A DNA stretch of 64,000 bases from Dimorphilus gyrociliatus (lineage: Eukaryota; Annelida; Polychaeta; Dinophilidae): the NCBI GenBank assembly GCA_904063045.1, contig CAJFCJ010000007.1, positions 4,285,404-4,349,403 on the forward strand. The letters run 5' to 3'. The first letter of the stretch is position 1; each line of letters opens with the position of its first letter. A program made the position numbers and the translations under genes. This document shows, one piece after another, positions 34,601 to 46,465 of this stretch. The notes beneath the pieces are model-generated. The model was not told the origin of the DNA and made no database searches. It worked only from the letters and a program-made list of their open reading frames with translations.

Positions 34601-37600
34601 TTCGATAACTTTTAATTGATTATCTTTAGCTATAAGTTGAATGTTAAATGGTCCATTAACAATTAATGCTTCACCAATAGCTCGACATATAGCTTTAATC
34701 TGTTCCAAAGTTTCATCGTTCAAATCGCGTGGTGGAGTTATCAAAGAAGCGTCACCAGAGTGAACTCCGGCATTTTCTACATGCTCGGAAACGGCCATGG
34801 CTATAACACGTCCATTTTTTGCCACAGCGTCCACGTCAATTTCCTTAGCATCAAGAATAAATTTCGATATTACAATGGGATAATCTTTTGAAACAAGAGC
34901 TGCCTGTTCCAGATACTGTCTGAGATCCTGATGTGAGTGAGCAACATTCATAGCTGCTCCTGATAGAACGTAAGAAGGTCTGACTAAACAAGGGTATCCA
35001 ACAGTGTTACAAAACTTTTCTGCAGATTCTATATCGCTTAGTTCTTTCCATCTTGGTTGTGAAATTTTAATAGAGTCCAACATTCTACTGAATTTAAATC
35101 TATTTTCGGCATTATCAACAGTGTCTGGAGATGATCCATAAATTTTAGCACCTGCTCTCGATAATGGTACTGCGATATTATTTGGTAATTGTCCTCCCAT
35201 ACATAAAATGAGACCAGTTGGATTTTCTATCTCGTAAATATCCATAACGGCCTCTAAGGAAATTTCATGAAAGTAGAGTCGATCACACATATCGTAGTCT
35301 GTCGAAACAGTTTCAGGATTGAAATTTAGCATGATAGTTTTATAGCCCATTGATTGTAACTGCCATATACAACCAACAGCACACCAATCAAATTCAACTG
35401 AAGAACCAATGTGATAAACCCCGGATCCTAAAACCATAACATGCTTTTCTTTAAAATTAATGTCATGTTCGCTACCGTTGTATGTCAAGTATAGGTAATT
35501 AGTCTTAGCTGGCCATTCAGCAGCCACTGTATCTATTTGTTTCACAAAGGGTCTAATGCTTAATTCTAACCTTCTTTCCCTCACATTCGTTTCTGATGTT
35601 TTGAGACAATTTGAAATTTGCCGATCTGAGAATCCGAGTTGTTTAGCTCTTAATAAAGTAACTTTATCAATACTTTCTGGTCCATCAATATCTTCTAAAA
35701 ATTTTTGCATAATTACTATATTTTCCATTTTATGTAGAAACCACAAATCAATGGCTGTAAGCTCATGAAGTTTTTCAATATCCCAACCATGATATAGAGC
35801 AGCAGCTAGAACAAACATACGGCTGTCTGTGGGCTCCCTTAATTCTTGTTCATTTGGCTCAAATAGCTTGGGATCAAAGCCAGTATTGGAAGCGTTGGTC
35901 ATTCTTAAAGCTCGTTGAAGGGCCTCTTCAAAAGTTCTTCCGATGGCCATAACCTCTCCCACAGATTTCATGGAACTACCTATCTTTTTGGATACTCTTT
36001 GAAATTTACTTAAATCCCATCTGGGAACTTTAACAACACAATAATCCAACGATGGTTCGAAACAGGCTGTAGTTTCTCCTGTTACATTGTTTCTCAAAGC
36101 TGCTAGAGAATATCCTAGAGCTAATTTGGCTGCCACGTAAGCCAAAGGATATCCTGTAGCTTTGCTAGCTAAGGCGGATGATCTAGATAATCTAGCATTT
36201 ACTTCTATGATATAATATTGAAGACTTTTTGGATCTAAGGCATACTGAACATTGCATTCTCCAACAATACCTAAATGTCTTACAATCTTAATGGCAGCCG
36301 TACGCAATAGGTTATATTCTTTGTTAGTTAATGTTTGGCTTGGAGCTATAACTATTGATTCCCCGGTATGAATACCCAATGGATCAACGTTTTCCATGTT
36401 ACAAACAGTCACACAATTATCATAAGCATCTCTAACGACTTCGTATTCTACTTCCTTCCACCCTTTAACTGACTTATCAACAAGAACTTGGTTAGTATGA
36501 GCAAAAGCCGTCGTAACAATAGATCTTAATTCTTCGGGATTGAAAGCAAAGCCAGATCCAAGTCCTCCTAAAGCGTATGCAGCTCTAATCATGACAGGAT
36601 AACCAATTCTTTCGGCAGCTGCTAAAGCCTGATCAACGTTGTAGGCTGCTTCGCTTGGCGCCACAAATTCGCCAATTTCAGACATCTTATCAGCAAAAAT
36701 CTGTCTATCTTCCGTTGATTCAATGGATGAGACTGGAGTTCCAAGAACAGTTACTCCATATTTGTCAAAAACATCATTATTTCTTAATTTTACTCCGCAA
36801 TTCAGAGCGGTTTGTCCACCAAAAGTCAAAAGGACTGAATCTGGTCTTTCACTTGCAATAACTTGTTCAACGTATTCTGGAGTTAATGGAACAAAATACG
36901 CTTTGTCGGCGAGAGACGTTTGTACTGTTGCAATATTAGGATTGACCAAAACAGTCTGAACATTCTCCTCCTTTAGAGCCTTTATGGCTTGAGAACCCGA
37001 ATAATCAAATTCACCAGCTTGGCCTATACTAAGACCACCAGATCCCAAAATAAGAACTTTTCTGGGTTTAATTTTGAGGCTTTCAACTTCTATTGGTTGT
37101 TCTCTAGATGTTTTCGTTAATCTAGTTGTTAAACTCTGTTTCAAATTAGAACTATTCAAGGTATCAATAAAAACGTCAAAAAGCATCTCCATATCTTCAG
37201 GACCTCCTTTATGTTCAGGATGAAATTGAACAGAAAAGAATGGTTTTGTTCGGTGAAAGATACCCTCGTTGGTCCCATCGTTTTCATTTATAAATAATTC
37301 TTCCCATTCATCAGGTAACGATTTATAATCGACAGCAAACCCATGATTTTGTGTTGTAATATAACATCTCCCTGCAGCTACGGGCCCCAATGCTTTTGCA
37401 ACAGTGCATGGTTGATTGTGACCTCTATGTCCGTATTTCATCTTATAAGTCTTTCCTCCGGCAGCTAGAGACAATAGCTGGTGACCAAGGCAAATTCCAA
37501 AAATAGGTTTATTTCCTTTCATAAGCTTTTTTAATTCGTTAACTGTATCAGAGCATAATCCCGGATCACCAGGCCCATTGGAGAAAAAGTAACCATCTAC

Positions 37601-38487
37601 TTGTGATACCTCACTAAACTTATAATCCCAAGGCACAACAGTAACTTCTGCATTTCTCGAACATAAGCATCGAATTTGATTCAGCTTCATACCACAGTCA
37701 ACGGCAATTATCTTATATTTTCCACCTTTATTATAAACTTTTGGTTGTGGTATTGAAACCTCTTTACATAAATTTCGAAGATTAGGATCTTGATATTCAA
37801 TAGCAGAGATATCATCCCGATCCAGGACAATCTTAAAATTGAAAATTATTAAGCATCATTAAACCTTTGTAATAAATGCTTAAATTACTTTTCCTAGAAC
37901 GCTGCCATGGTTACGCAACTGTTTAGTTAGAGCCCTGGTATCGACTCCAGTTAATCCGGGAATATTATACTTTTTCAACCAATGTCCAAGAGATTGAACA
38001 GCTGACCAATGGCTGAATTTATTTTCAGTAACCTATTGATGGAAGGTGGAATAAGGAAGGAAAATTTCAATATAATTTTAAAAATAATTGATATTCGTCT
38101 TTAATCATACCTCGCCGACTATAAGTCCAGCAATTTGTACTTTATTCGATTCGAACCAAAGCGATATTCCAAAGTTATCCTTATCATTTTCATTCGGAAT
38201 ACCGTAATTACCGATCATGGGATAAGTGAGAACGAGAATCTGATCTTTGTAGGATGGATCGGTAAGGGATTCAGGATAACCAACCATCCCAGTTTGGAAT
38301 ACTTTTCAAGCAAAATGAAAATCAAATTTACTAAGATATTATAGTATATTTATACCTATTATAACTTACCCACTTCTCCTGAAATACTTCTCTCAGCTCC
38401 AAATGTCGTACCACTAAATTTGGAACCATCTTTGAGATATAATGAAGCAACTGGTCTATTTACTAATTCTGCCCTGGAAAATACCAT
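31697..38487 (-). CDS. CAD: CAD trifunctional pyrimidine biosynthesis protein
   Basis: Fused glutamine-dependent carbamoyl-phosphate synthetase, dihydroorotase and aspartate transcarbamylase: the first three steps of cytosolic UMP synthesis. Four exons on the minus strand: 38487-38370, 38301-38111, 38032-37889 and one 6135-base exon 37831-31697; 2195 residues (human CAD 2225). Domains in order: glutaminase with [10 protein letters not shown] (Cys nucleophile) and SVQFHPEH; CPSase halves with [18 protein letters not shown] and [15 protein letters not shown]; the allosteric region; DHOase with [21 protein letters not shown] and DHAPHT; a serine/proline-rich linker (LTPSPPPS); ATCase with [12 protein letters not shown] and MHPLPR. 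The start is MVFSRAEL, since exon 1 reads in frame from that ATG directly into the conserved KDGSKFSG segment. All catalytic motifs appear intact. Most of the gene is intronless. Confidence 0.97.
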
Positions 38488-39382
38488 ATCTTGTCAAATA
38501 CACAGCTACAATTTGTACGTATGTACGCATATAAAGTAGGAGTAGTTGGAATCGACTTAAAGTTTTTCTTATATACTAAGGCCGAATACCTTTTAACAAT
38601 CCGAGCTTATGGTATATAGTATTACGTAACTGAATAATGCTCTAACATAAAACAATAGTACATAAAATGTTTGTCATTGAAATTAGGTGTATAATATAAC
38701 TGTCTTCAACAAGTGTTTCTGGTCGCATACAATCAACAGCATGGCGAGCACGTGTTTTCTAATCAAAAATTCTATAAACCGAAATTCCAGAATATCTCAG
38801 ATTATTTGAAAAAATGAACAACTCACATTTAATTTTACTACTTTTTTCCGATTGAATAGTCAGAAAAAAGATGTACAGCAAAAGGGCAAAAGGTAAAAGG
38901 TATTTTCTGAGCAAAACGGAAGCCTTTTTTTAGATATTGCGCAGAACGGAGGTGCACCGAGGGAACCAGTCTATGAGAACACGTGTTCAATAAAGCTAAC
39001 ATAAAGAATTTTGTGTTTTTTTTGCTTGCTTCCTTTCTATTGAACTAAAAAATTTTTATTATGTGTGTAAAAAGATAAAAAAGTAAACCTGAAACTCTAT
39101 ATCGATACTTTTAAAAAGAACACATGTTCTTGATATTATCAGGTCCTTCTTTATTTTGTATCTATTTCAACTTTAAGTAGACAAATCAAAAAATATCACC
39201 AATAGTTTTTTTTACTACTGATATACAATGATCGATTGCTTTAAGTATAAAAGTATTACATTTATCTTCCCAGACAAATTTAAAAACTTTTTGCTTAAGC
39301 CAATAAAATATTCTATTACTATTCGATTTTTCTGCATATTTTATCTGTTTTGGAACTTGTTTGAAAATTTGAAATACAAGAT
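38488..39382. promoter_or_regulatory. Divergent intergenic region between CAD (-) and the EGF/TSP1 gene (+)
   Basis: 895 bp between two start codons facing apart, so both promoters and 5' UTRs lie here. An ORF on neither strand looks coding. GC content rises slightly near 38930-38980. No confident core promoter element was identified. Confidence 0.5.
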
Positions 39383-42300
39383 ATGATAATCAACAATTTA
39401 TTAGTGCAGTTGACTATTATTGCATTCTATGCCATTAAGTGTAAAACTGAAGGTGAAATTCATCTATGGAATAGGTATCATTGTTAATAATATGTCAGCT
39501 ATATGTACAGACATCTTTAGATATACGTTATTATCAATAAGGAAATAAATGTTTTCTAAAAAAAACTGTTTAGGCAATAAGCTTTAATAGATATAACAAT
39601 GTGAGCAATAAGTGAAACTCGTCTAGCAACAACAATGTCTTTGTGCTTACAAATAAGGAAAGTTCTCTGATAGAGTAAAATGATAATCTTCAATTAGTTG
39701 TTTTTTCATTAAATATACATTTATTCTATATAAATGAAACTATTGAAATAATTTATCCAAAACATATTATCACTGTAAAAACCCACTTCTCATATAGTTA
39801 TAAGCAATTTCACAGTTGAATTTGCATAACTTTTTAAAAATAAGTATATATTCTAATATTTCTTATTAATAGCCTGTTAGATATGTATGAAGACTTAAAC
39901 GAAAATGATCTTCAAATTCAACAAAGAACGCGCTTGAAAGACTGCAAATATAAAGTATTTCAGTCGTATCACTACGGATTTCCTAAAGATATGACATTTA
40001 ATGTACTAATCAACAGCATTCGCGATTTAATTAACGATGGTTACTCCGGTTATAAAAGTGGTCACTGGGGTAAAATTGTTATTACTATCAATTTTGCTGA
40101 CTTTTTCAATCAAATTGCAACAAAATGCTTTGAAATTGAGCCAAACAATCCTAATTGCATTTGGGAAATGACTTCCGCCAAAAAAGCATTAGATAATTAC
40201 GAATACAATAATATAAGGGGCAAATCTTCTATGGCCCAAAAACTATCGGGTGTACCTTATTCCGATGAAGAATTATCCGTTATAATAACTTTTCTGGAAT
40301 GCATAGAAAGACGATCGAAATCTTCCTCTTTCATTTATCATCATGAAATAAATTGTCCTAACCCTTGTCTAAAAAAACCTTGCATGAGTATAGATTACGC
40401 AATTCATGATTCGTGTCAGATTGCGTTCCCTGGAGCACAAGAAAATCAATTTATCTGTTTATGCCAACAATATTTTGAGTGGAGTAGTTCTTCATTAAAA
40501 TGCATAGAGGAGGCGGTTTGTGCTGAAGCAGAAGGTATTTGTAAAAACGACGGAATTTGCGTCAGAGACGCAGCGAAGATTAGCACTGGTTTTGTATGCA
40601 AATGCACTGAAACTCATTTTGGTAGAACATGTGAGGCTCCAAGAAATGCTTGCATTGAGAGATATAAAAAAAAACTGAAACCTGGAAATCAGCTATGTGG
40701 AGGATATGACATTGAGGATGGAAAAATGATCGAAGTCTACCCAGGAATGGGGAAAGACGGCAGATTAGGTGAATGCAAACCCATTCTTGGTACTGATAGG
40801 TAAAACCAAAGAAAAAAAGCTGTTAGATTGAATCCCTTATTTTCTTATTGTTTAATCTATTAAAATTAATTGCACGTCTTTGCTATTAAAAGTTTCGGAT
40901 GCTTATGCTATAATGGATTTCGTCACGATGAAAAAGTATCGAAAGATCCTAATTGCCGCCAGAAATATTCAGCTGTGTGCGATAGTAGTGTTTGTCCGCC
41001 TGAAATAGGAAGAAAATGCCGAGAGGGAAAATGTGTTTGTGCCAACATTCTAGAAATAAATACGTTGGAGCTATCCGACGAAATAAGTAGTTCATTTTTT
41101 TTTATCATTTTTCGACAGAAGAAAAGCAATTTGACTATTTTTAACTTTTGTTAGGCTGTAGTGATCTAGAGGCTGCAACAGAGTGGCTTCCATGGGGGCC
41201 TTGTGAACCACATTGTACAACTAGACCAGAACTAAAAAGATATAAAAAACGTCAGAGAAACGGCTGCGCCCTAAAAGATGGAAAATACTGCCATATAATG
41301 CAACAAGCCTTAATATTAACTGAACAGATTGAACGATGCGACAATATTTTCCCTTGTAAGATTGATGGTACTTGGTCAACTTGGAAAGATTGGACCAAAT
41401 GTAGTTTTATATGTGGAAATCAGGCCACCAAGACAAGAGTTAGACTTTGCTATTATAATACAAGCTTTGACTTTAGACAGAATACCAACTTAAACAGGCG
41501 TAAAGTGTTTTTTTTTTATTATTATTATTGAATTTCATTTTCAATACGAGACAGAAATAATTACTTTCTCAACTGTTATCAGATTGGAATAGTTTGATAA
41601 GAGGTAAACCTTGTCAAGGAGATTCGACAGAGACCCAATACTGTACAAACTTAAAGCATTGTCCACCGGGAATTAACCCACAGTTACTAAAAAACTCTCG
41701 TTTAAGACAGTTATTCGATGATCCATTTTTTAATACCTCACTAAATGGTATGACTGTTTGGACAAGATGGAGCAAATGCAGTTTGATCATTAATAAGGAT
41801 TGTGGTATGGGTCAAATGATACGATTTCGCATTTGTCAATATGGACCGGGTTTGTGCCCCGGGATTTCAATGTTTAATATGGGTCAATGCAAAAAACCGT
41901 GTCCAAATAATTATAAACTTGGAACTTGGAGTTCTTGGACAAATTGTAGAAAGGGAAGATGCTTTAGAACTAGATTCTGTAAAGGCTCAGAGGAATTTTG
42001 TGGAAGAAAGAGGAGAGAAACACACGACTGCGTTAAGGACAATGCAAATGCAGCTGAAGCATGCAAAGGCTTATGCAGGTGTTATGGACAGGGTTCGTGA
42101 CAGTGTTTTGTCTTTTCCAACTAATACTATTCTTAACCAATATTATAGTTTTAACTAAAGAAATAGGCTTAATTGCTCTCTTGTATGGTAAGACAATTCT
42201 AGAAAAGAATCGCCATCAATTCATTAAGGGTAGAACTGGAGGCGATATCATGCTCACAAGGAGTAGGTACCTGCAGCGGGTTTTTTTTGTGTATATTTTC

Positions 42301-42713
42301 TTTTGACATACAGGATTTTTGAAGAGATATAAAAAGATGCGAAATCTTTTACGTTAGTATCGAATAGATACTCACAAATGATAGAAATATAATAAATTGC
42401 AGGTATAGAGAAAGGGTTAGCTTGGTACTGGTTTCTATTAATAGGTGGTCTGCCTTTGTTGTGCTGTCCAATTATAACATTTCTTGCATATAATTTTTGT
42501 AATCGTTGTCGGAAAGGCCAAAGATATTCTTCTTTACAAGAAATTGAACACTCGAAGGATAGTCGTAAATATTCAAGGTCATCGAATCAGATTGTTAAGC
42601 CAAAACCACCTAGATATTCTACCATTATATTTAAGGAGGGAGATGCTTCTTCAGACAATTCTTCAACTCTTGTAAAATTATCCGACAATAAAAAAGGTCA
42701 AAGGTTAAAATGA
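39383..42713 (+). CDS. Unclassified EGF/thrombospondin type 1 repeat single-pass membrane protein
   Basis: Six exons: 39383-39474, 39873-40799, 40893-41086, 41155-41499, 41583-42092, 42403-42713; 792 residues. The N-terminus (MIINNLLVQLTIIAFYAIKC) is a plausible signal peptide. A 150-residue region of unknown type follows, then cysteine-rich EGF-like modules (ICKNDGICVRD, CKCTETHFGRTCE, CLCYNGFRHDE, CREGKCVC). Next are four TSP1-like repeats marked by EWLPWGPC, TWSTWKDWTKC, VWTRWSKC and TWSSWTNC. A hydrophobic helix at about residues 694-719 (WYWFLLIGGLPLLCCPIITF) precedes a basic, serine-rich tail of about 70 residues. It is probably a type I cell-surface protein in adhesion or signalling. 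I do not recognise an orthologue. The last two joins use donors GGC|gtaaag and CAGG|gttcgt, chosen because they keep frame into the next exon. Confidence 0.75.
39475..39872 (+). other. Intron 1 of the EGF/TSP1 gene
   Basis: 398-bp intron separating the signal-peptide exon from the rest of the coding region, bounded by AATAG|gtatca and taatag|CCTG. AT-rich, with no further feature. Confidence 0.7.
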
Positions 42714-42781
42714 AACAAAATTAAATATTAAAAAACTATTTTCTTATATTCATAAATATAATTACATTAAATTGTATAAAT

Positions 42782-42787
42782 TTTATT
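42782..42787 (-). terminator. Possible polyadenylation signal of the GPR158-like gene
   Basis: Minus-strand AATAAA 146 bases beyond the stop of the minus-strand gene. It lies inside the 3' UTR expected for the convergent EGF/TSP1 gene, implying overlapping transcripts. Confidence 0.45.
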
Positions 42788-42813
42788 AAAACTGTTTTAT
42801 AAAAATGCACTTT

Positions 42814-42819
42814 AATAAA
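42814..42819 (+). terminator. Probable polyadenylation signal of the EGF/TSP1 gene
   Basis: AATAAA 101 bases after the stop codon, and beyond the minus-strand signal of the opposing gene. Confidence 0.5.
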
Positions 42820-42932
42820 AAGGACATTTAAAGAAACAAGAAAAAAAATAACGTAATAAAAATATAAAAGTATAATAAAAACTATATAGTGCTAAAAACA
42901 TCCTTAACTCTCCTCCCATTAAGTTAGTTTTT

Positions 42933-45900
42933 TTATGAGCAGAACCACAAAATCATTGCTAAGAAGATGTTAACCCATACTGCTTTGATAGCACTACTTC
43001 CAGCAGCTATTCTACATTTTAAAGTATGAAACCTAAAATGGAAGAAAGAGGCAAACTTAACTATGAGTATTTAACTTTGAAGTGGAATCTTACCTATTCT
43101 GTTCGTTACTAAGCATTTTTCTATATTCTTCTTCCATTGTTTGACCATCAAAATACCACGCTCGATCATTAAATGGGTATTCAAAACCCTGACGACATTC
43201 ACACTTGTACCCGCCTCGGTGAAATTTTCTACCGGGTGTCAATAACGGTATCGGGACACACTGAAGGGAAAATGATAATTAACTCTAAGGATAGAGATGG
43301 AAAATGAACACTTATACTAAAGGTCCCGTAAGATTAGATTACGGATTGCTCGAGCTCAAATAGAACGTATGGCACAGGAGAGTATTCACATCTAATAAAT
43401 CCGTGAATATTCCGCCAGTGCCAAGCGTCCGATTAGCTAAAAACTAGGACTACATGATGGAGTCATACTCCAAAGAAAAGGATAATAACAGATACTTACG
43501 TATGTACTCTCATAATGGCAACGGGCAGTATTCTTAAAAGCGTTTGCAATATAGAATTCAGCTGGACATTGATTCAAATCCAGGGTTTCTAATTTAACGT
43601 CTACCGTAACGACTCCTTTAAATTCTAGAGCTGTACCAATCGAATTTTTTCCAAAGAAAGGAACTGAATACGTCACAACCCAATCATTAACGTGACCAAG
43701 ACTGTCTTCCTTCTCTCCACCGCAACTAAAATAGGGCGGGGACCACCAGCCATCATCCTCCTCAGGTGCTCGATAATAAAGGGGGTAAAGTTCAAATTTT
43801 TTAGAAGATGTTCCATTTATATCCGATCGAATCATTGGTTTCTCTGTATATTTGGTTAAGCCGTATGTATTAGATTGCCAACGCTCTTTTACTTCTCTAA
43901 ACCATCGTTCTTCTAAATAAGCTTCATCCAAGCCAGCTTTGTCTAGCGCTCTGTAGTTTTTATTTGCTTGATCAGCATCATCTCCTCTTTTAGTATGGCG
44001 CCAGGCGTACGGACCGAATAACTGACGTGTTTTGCCGTCGGGACCAACATATTTATCTCGGTCAAAGAATATTCCCGATCCATGCAATTTTAAATCTCCC
44101 ATTACATTTGCCAAAGCTTCTCCAAACAATAATTCGATGTTCAGTAGTTTATCACCTCTTAAATTACCATATTCTTCGTACATATCAATATTCTGAAGGA
44201 AATTACTTAAAAAATGTGATAAACGTAGTGCTGTTCTTGCTTGGTTAGAAAATTGCTTTTGAACGCCATAGGCAACATCACCGGGTAATTCTAAGTCATC
44301 CATTGATTTTTCATGACAGTTATCTCTAGTTACTGATTCCTTTTTACGGAGTAAGTCCTGCATACGTTCATGAGCTTTTTTGTCGAAGGTGGCCCTTTTA
44401 GATCGACTTTTAGCATTAGTACTGCGTTTATATCGGGCAACGAAGACCTTTCTCTTTCTCCTCTGAGATGACTCAATCATTTCTTGGGCTTTATTGTAGC
44501 TATATTGCAGTTCCTTTAAGTCAACTGACCGCAAAAATCGCTGCTGTTTTGTCAATATTTTGCTTTGACCGTCTAACGCCTTAATGGAACGTTTTTCAAC
44601 TTTTTCTTTATCTATAACTGGTCCTTTAGCTTCTCGTTTTTCAATTTTTGATTGCTTTTTTTGGACGGAGCGTTTTGAGCGACCAATACCTAGAGTCCCA
44701 TTTCCACGGATGATTGGTATAACTTGTTTCAGGCCTACAGGTAAACATTCAAATCCTCTTTCATACTCTTCCTCAGTTGCGCTTTCAATTTGAGATCCTT
44801 GGAAAGGGCCTCTTTGCCAAGGAGGATATCTGTAACCAGGAAGGCATACGCATTGATAGCCTCCTCGTCGAAAGCCCCAGCCATACAAGGGCTCGCACAT
44901 AGTGGACTTTTTACATCTAGATATATCGGTCAGATATGATTTAGGATTTCCTATTCCAGCAGGACATGGGTTAAAATCAACGCTCAAAAAGTCTATATCT
45001 TGTACAGATGCTGCAGTAATCCTATAAAATAGTACACTCTTATGTAATTTAATTTCTAAACTAGACAAAAAAAACAAATACGAACCAATGTCTTCTTAAA
45101 TGAAACCATTCCAAGTATCTTGGCAAGTGATCAACTATAGGAGCAGAAGCCGAAACAATCCATTTATTTGATCTTCCACAATCGAAATAGGGTCTGGTAA
45201 AATCTACAGGTTGAAATACTTGCTTTTGATTTTGCTGATTTTGTCCTGGAAAAGGTGGACCATAGAAAGTTTTTCCTTCAAACTCGTCAGTAGTAAATTT
45301 TCCAGTTTCGTTCGAATATTTTATACCGACATTATAATTATGTTTCTTGATCGAATCCAAACCTTTCTTACCCCACCCATCGGGCATCCACTTAAAATAC
45401 CATTCATTTAATTTATACGTGTCTCGAGTATAATTGTTTTGTGGACCAGCTCCGTAATCAACTACGTCTATAGTTTGATTTGTGGGCTCTCTTAAAAAAT
45501 TTGTAGGTTCATTATAATCGTCAAATCTAAATGCCCTGGGTCCAAATAGTAACATGGTATGATTTATAGCTATATTTCTATACCAATTAGGATAGGTCTT
45601 ATTAAACTCGAAAAATATTCCTGACCCATTGATGTTATATTCATTGGCACTGACGTCTGCTGCTGCTGAAAAGTAGTAGTACATCAATCCAGGTTGATAT
45701 TTGAAATGATGAGTTTCATTAAGTTTTTGAAAAACATAAGAGTAGAAAAAAGCCCGATTTAAAGCCATATTGTGCAAGTGAAGAAGATTGGTTCTATTCG
45801 GATAAATAACAGTGGACAGAAGTCGATTAAATTGAGGTACTTGACCGACGGTTGTCTCCGGTAAATGAAGTTCTTCTTTAGATTTGGAAGCACAATTTTC

Positions 45901-46080
45901 AGCGTTAACAGCGTCCATTCTTTGTGTAATTTCATCGAATTTATCAAACTTAGCCCATGAATAGGGCGATTTAGATTGGACAACAACTGCTTCTTGCAAT
46001 ACGACGAAAGCAAATATAAGAGCTGCCCCTGCTGTAACTATTCCAAATCGGAAAGTTTCTCCCTTCTTAAATCTCTCCAT
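42933..46080 (-). CDS. GPR158-like ectodomain protein: two Cache/EGF-like modules, no 7TM, probable GPI anchor
   Basis: Four exons on the minus strand: 46080-45086, 45021-43500, 43260-43094, 43032-42933; 927 residues. After an N-terminal hydrophobic signal (FGIVTAGAALIFAFVVLQEA), each of two modules carries GSGIFF, a W/P-rich segment, PYFDCGRSNKWIVSASAP or PYFSC...DWVVTYSVPFFG, a conserved strand (LEFKGVVTVDV in copy 2), DLNQCP-type cysteines and an EGF-like end (GGYQCVCLPGY, GGYKCECRQGF). This pattern matches the extracellular Cache and EGF-like region of the orphan receptors GPR158/GPR179. The modules are joined by a basic linker (~440-545) with RSKR, RRKR, RYKR and RSKR. There is no seven-helix domain. 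The protein ends with a small-residue site (AAGSSA) and a hydrophobic tail (VWVNIFLAMILWFC), as in GPI-anchored proteins. Several N-glycosylation sites are visible. Confidence 0.85.
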
Positions 46081-46465
46081 TGGTTCCGTTTATCAATCTA
46101 AAACACGATCCTGTTAAAATAACGTAACAAACTGCAGTTCTGCTATATCTTATTCACCTGAGCAGAGATCACTAATCGCAGGTAATCGCCTATAGCGCCA
46201 TCTACAAGTTCAGTTTCGAGGTAAGAGAAATATTTGGAAAAAAAAAATTATTTATTTATTGTAAAATTATAATCTTTGATTAAATTAACAGGATAATTCT
46301 TTATTAATTTTTTCCAAATTACGCAACCGGAAGTGACGTTAAATTTTTTTTTTGTGCGCAAGCGCATATCCGACTTCCACCATGATGGAGCGACTGTAGG
46401 ATTCTTAGGAATGATTGTTTTTGAAAATGAATTAACGAGCAATTAAAGCAGTGAATTTACCAGTA
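46081..46465. promoter_or_regulatory. Probable shared promoter of GPR158-like gene (-) and USP10 (+)
   Basis: 385 bp between divergent start codons. It contains a short GC-richer patch around 46315-46390 with CATGATGG and a CCGGAAGTG ETS-type site near 46328, close to the USP10 start. A short minus-strand frame here is not supported. Confidence 0.5.

Noticed and set aside
34389..34619. Plus-strand ORFs inside CAD (also near 33785, 35556 and 36655)
   Set aside because: Shadows of the very long minus-strand CAD exon.
42061..42306. Alternative exon continuing the EGF/TSP1 gene through 42079-42306
   Set aside because: These frames hit stops and do not join to the transmembrane exon; the donor at 42092 gives a clean join to 42403.
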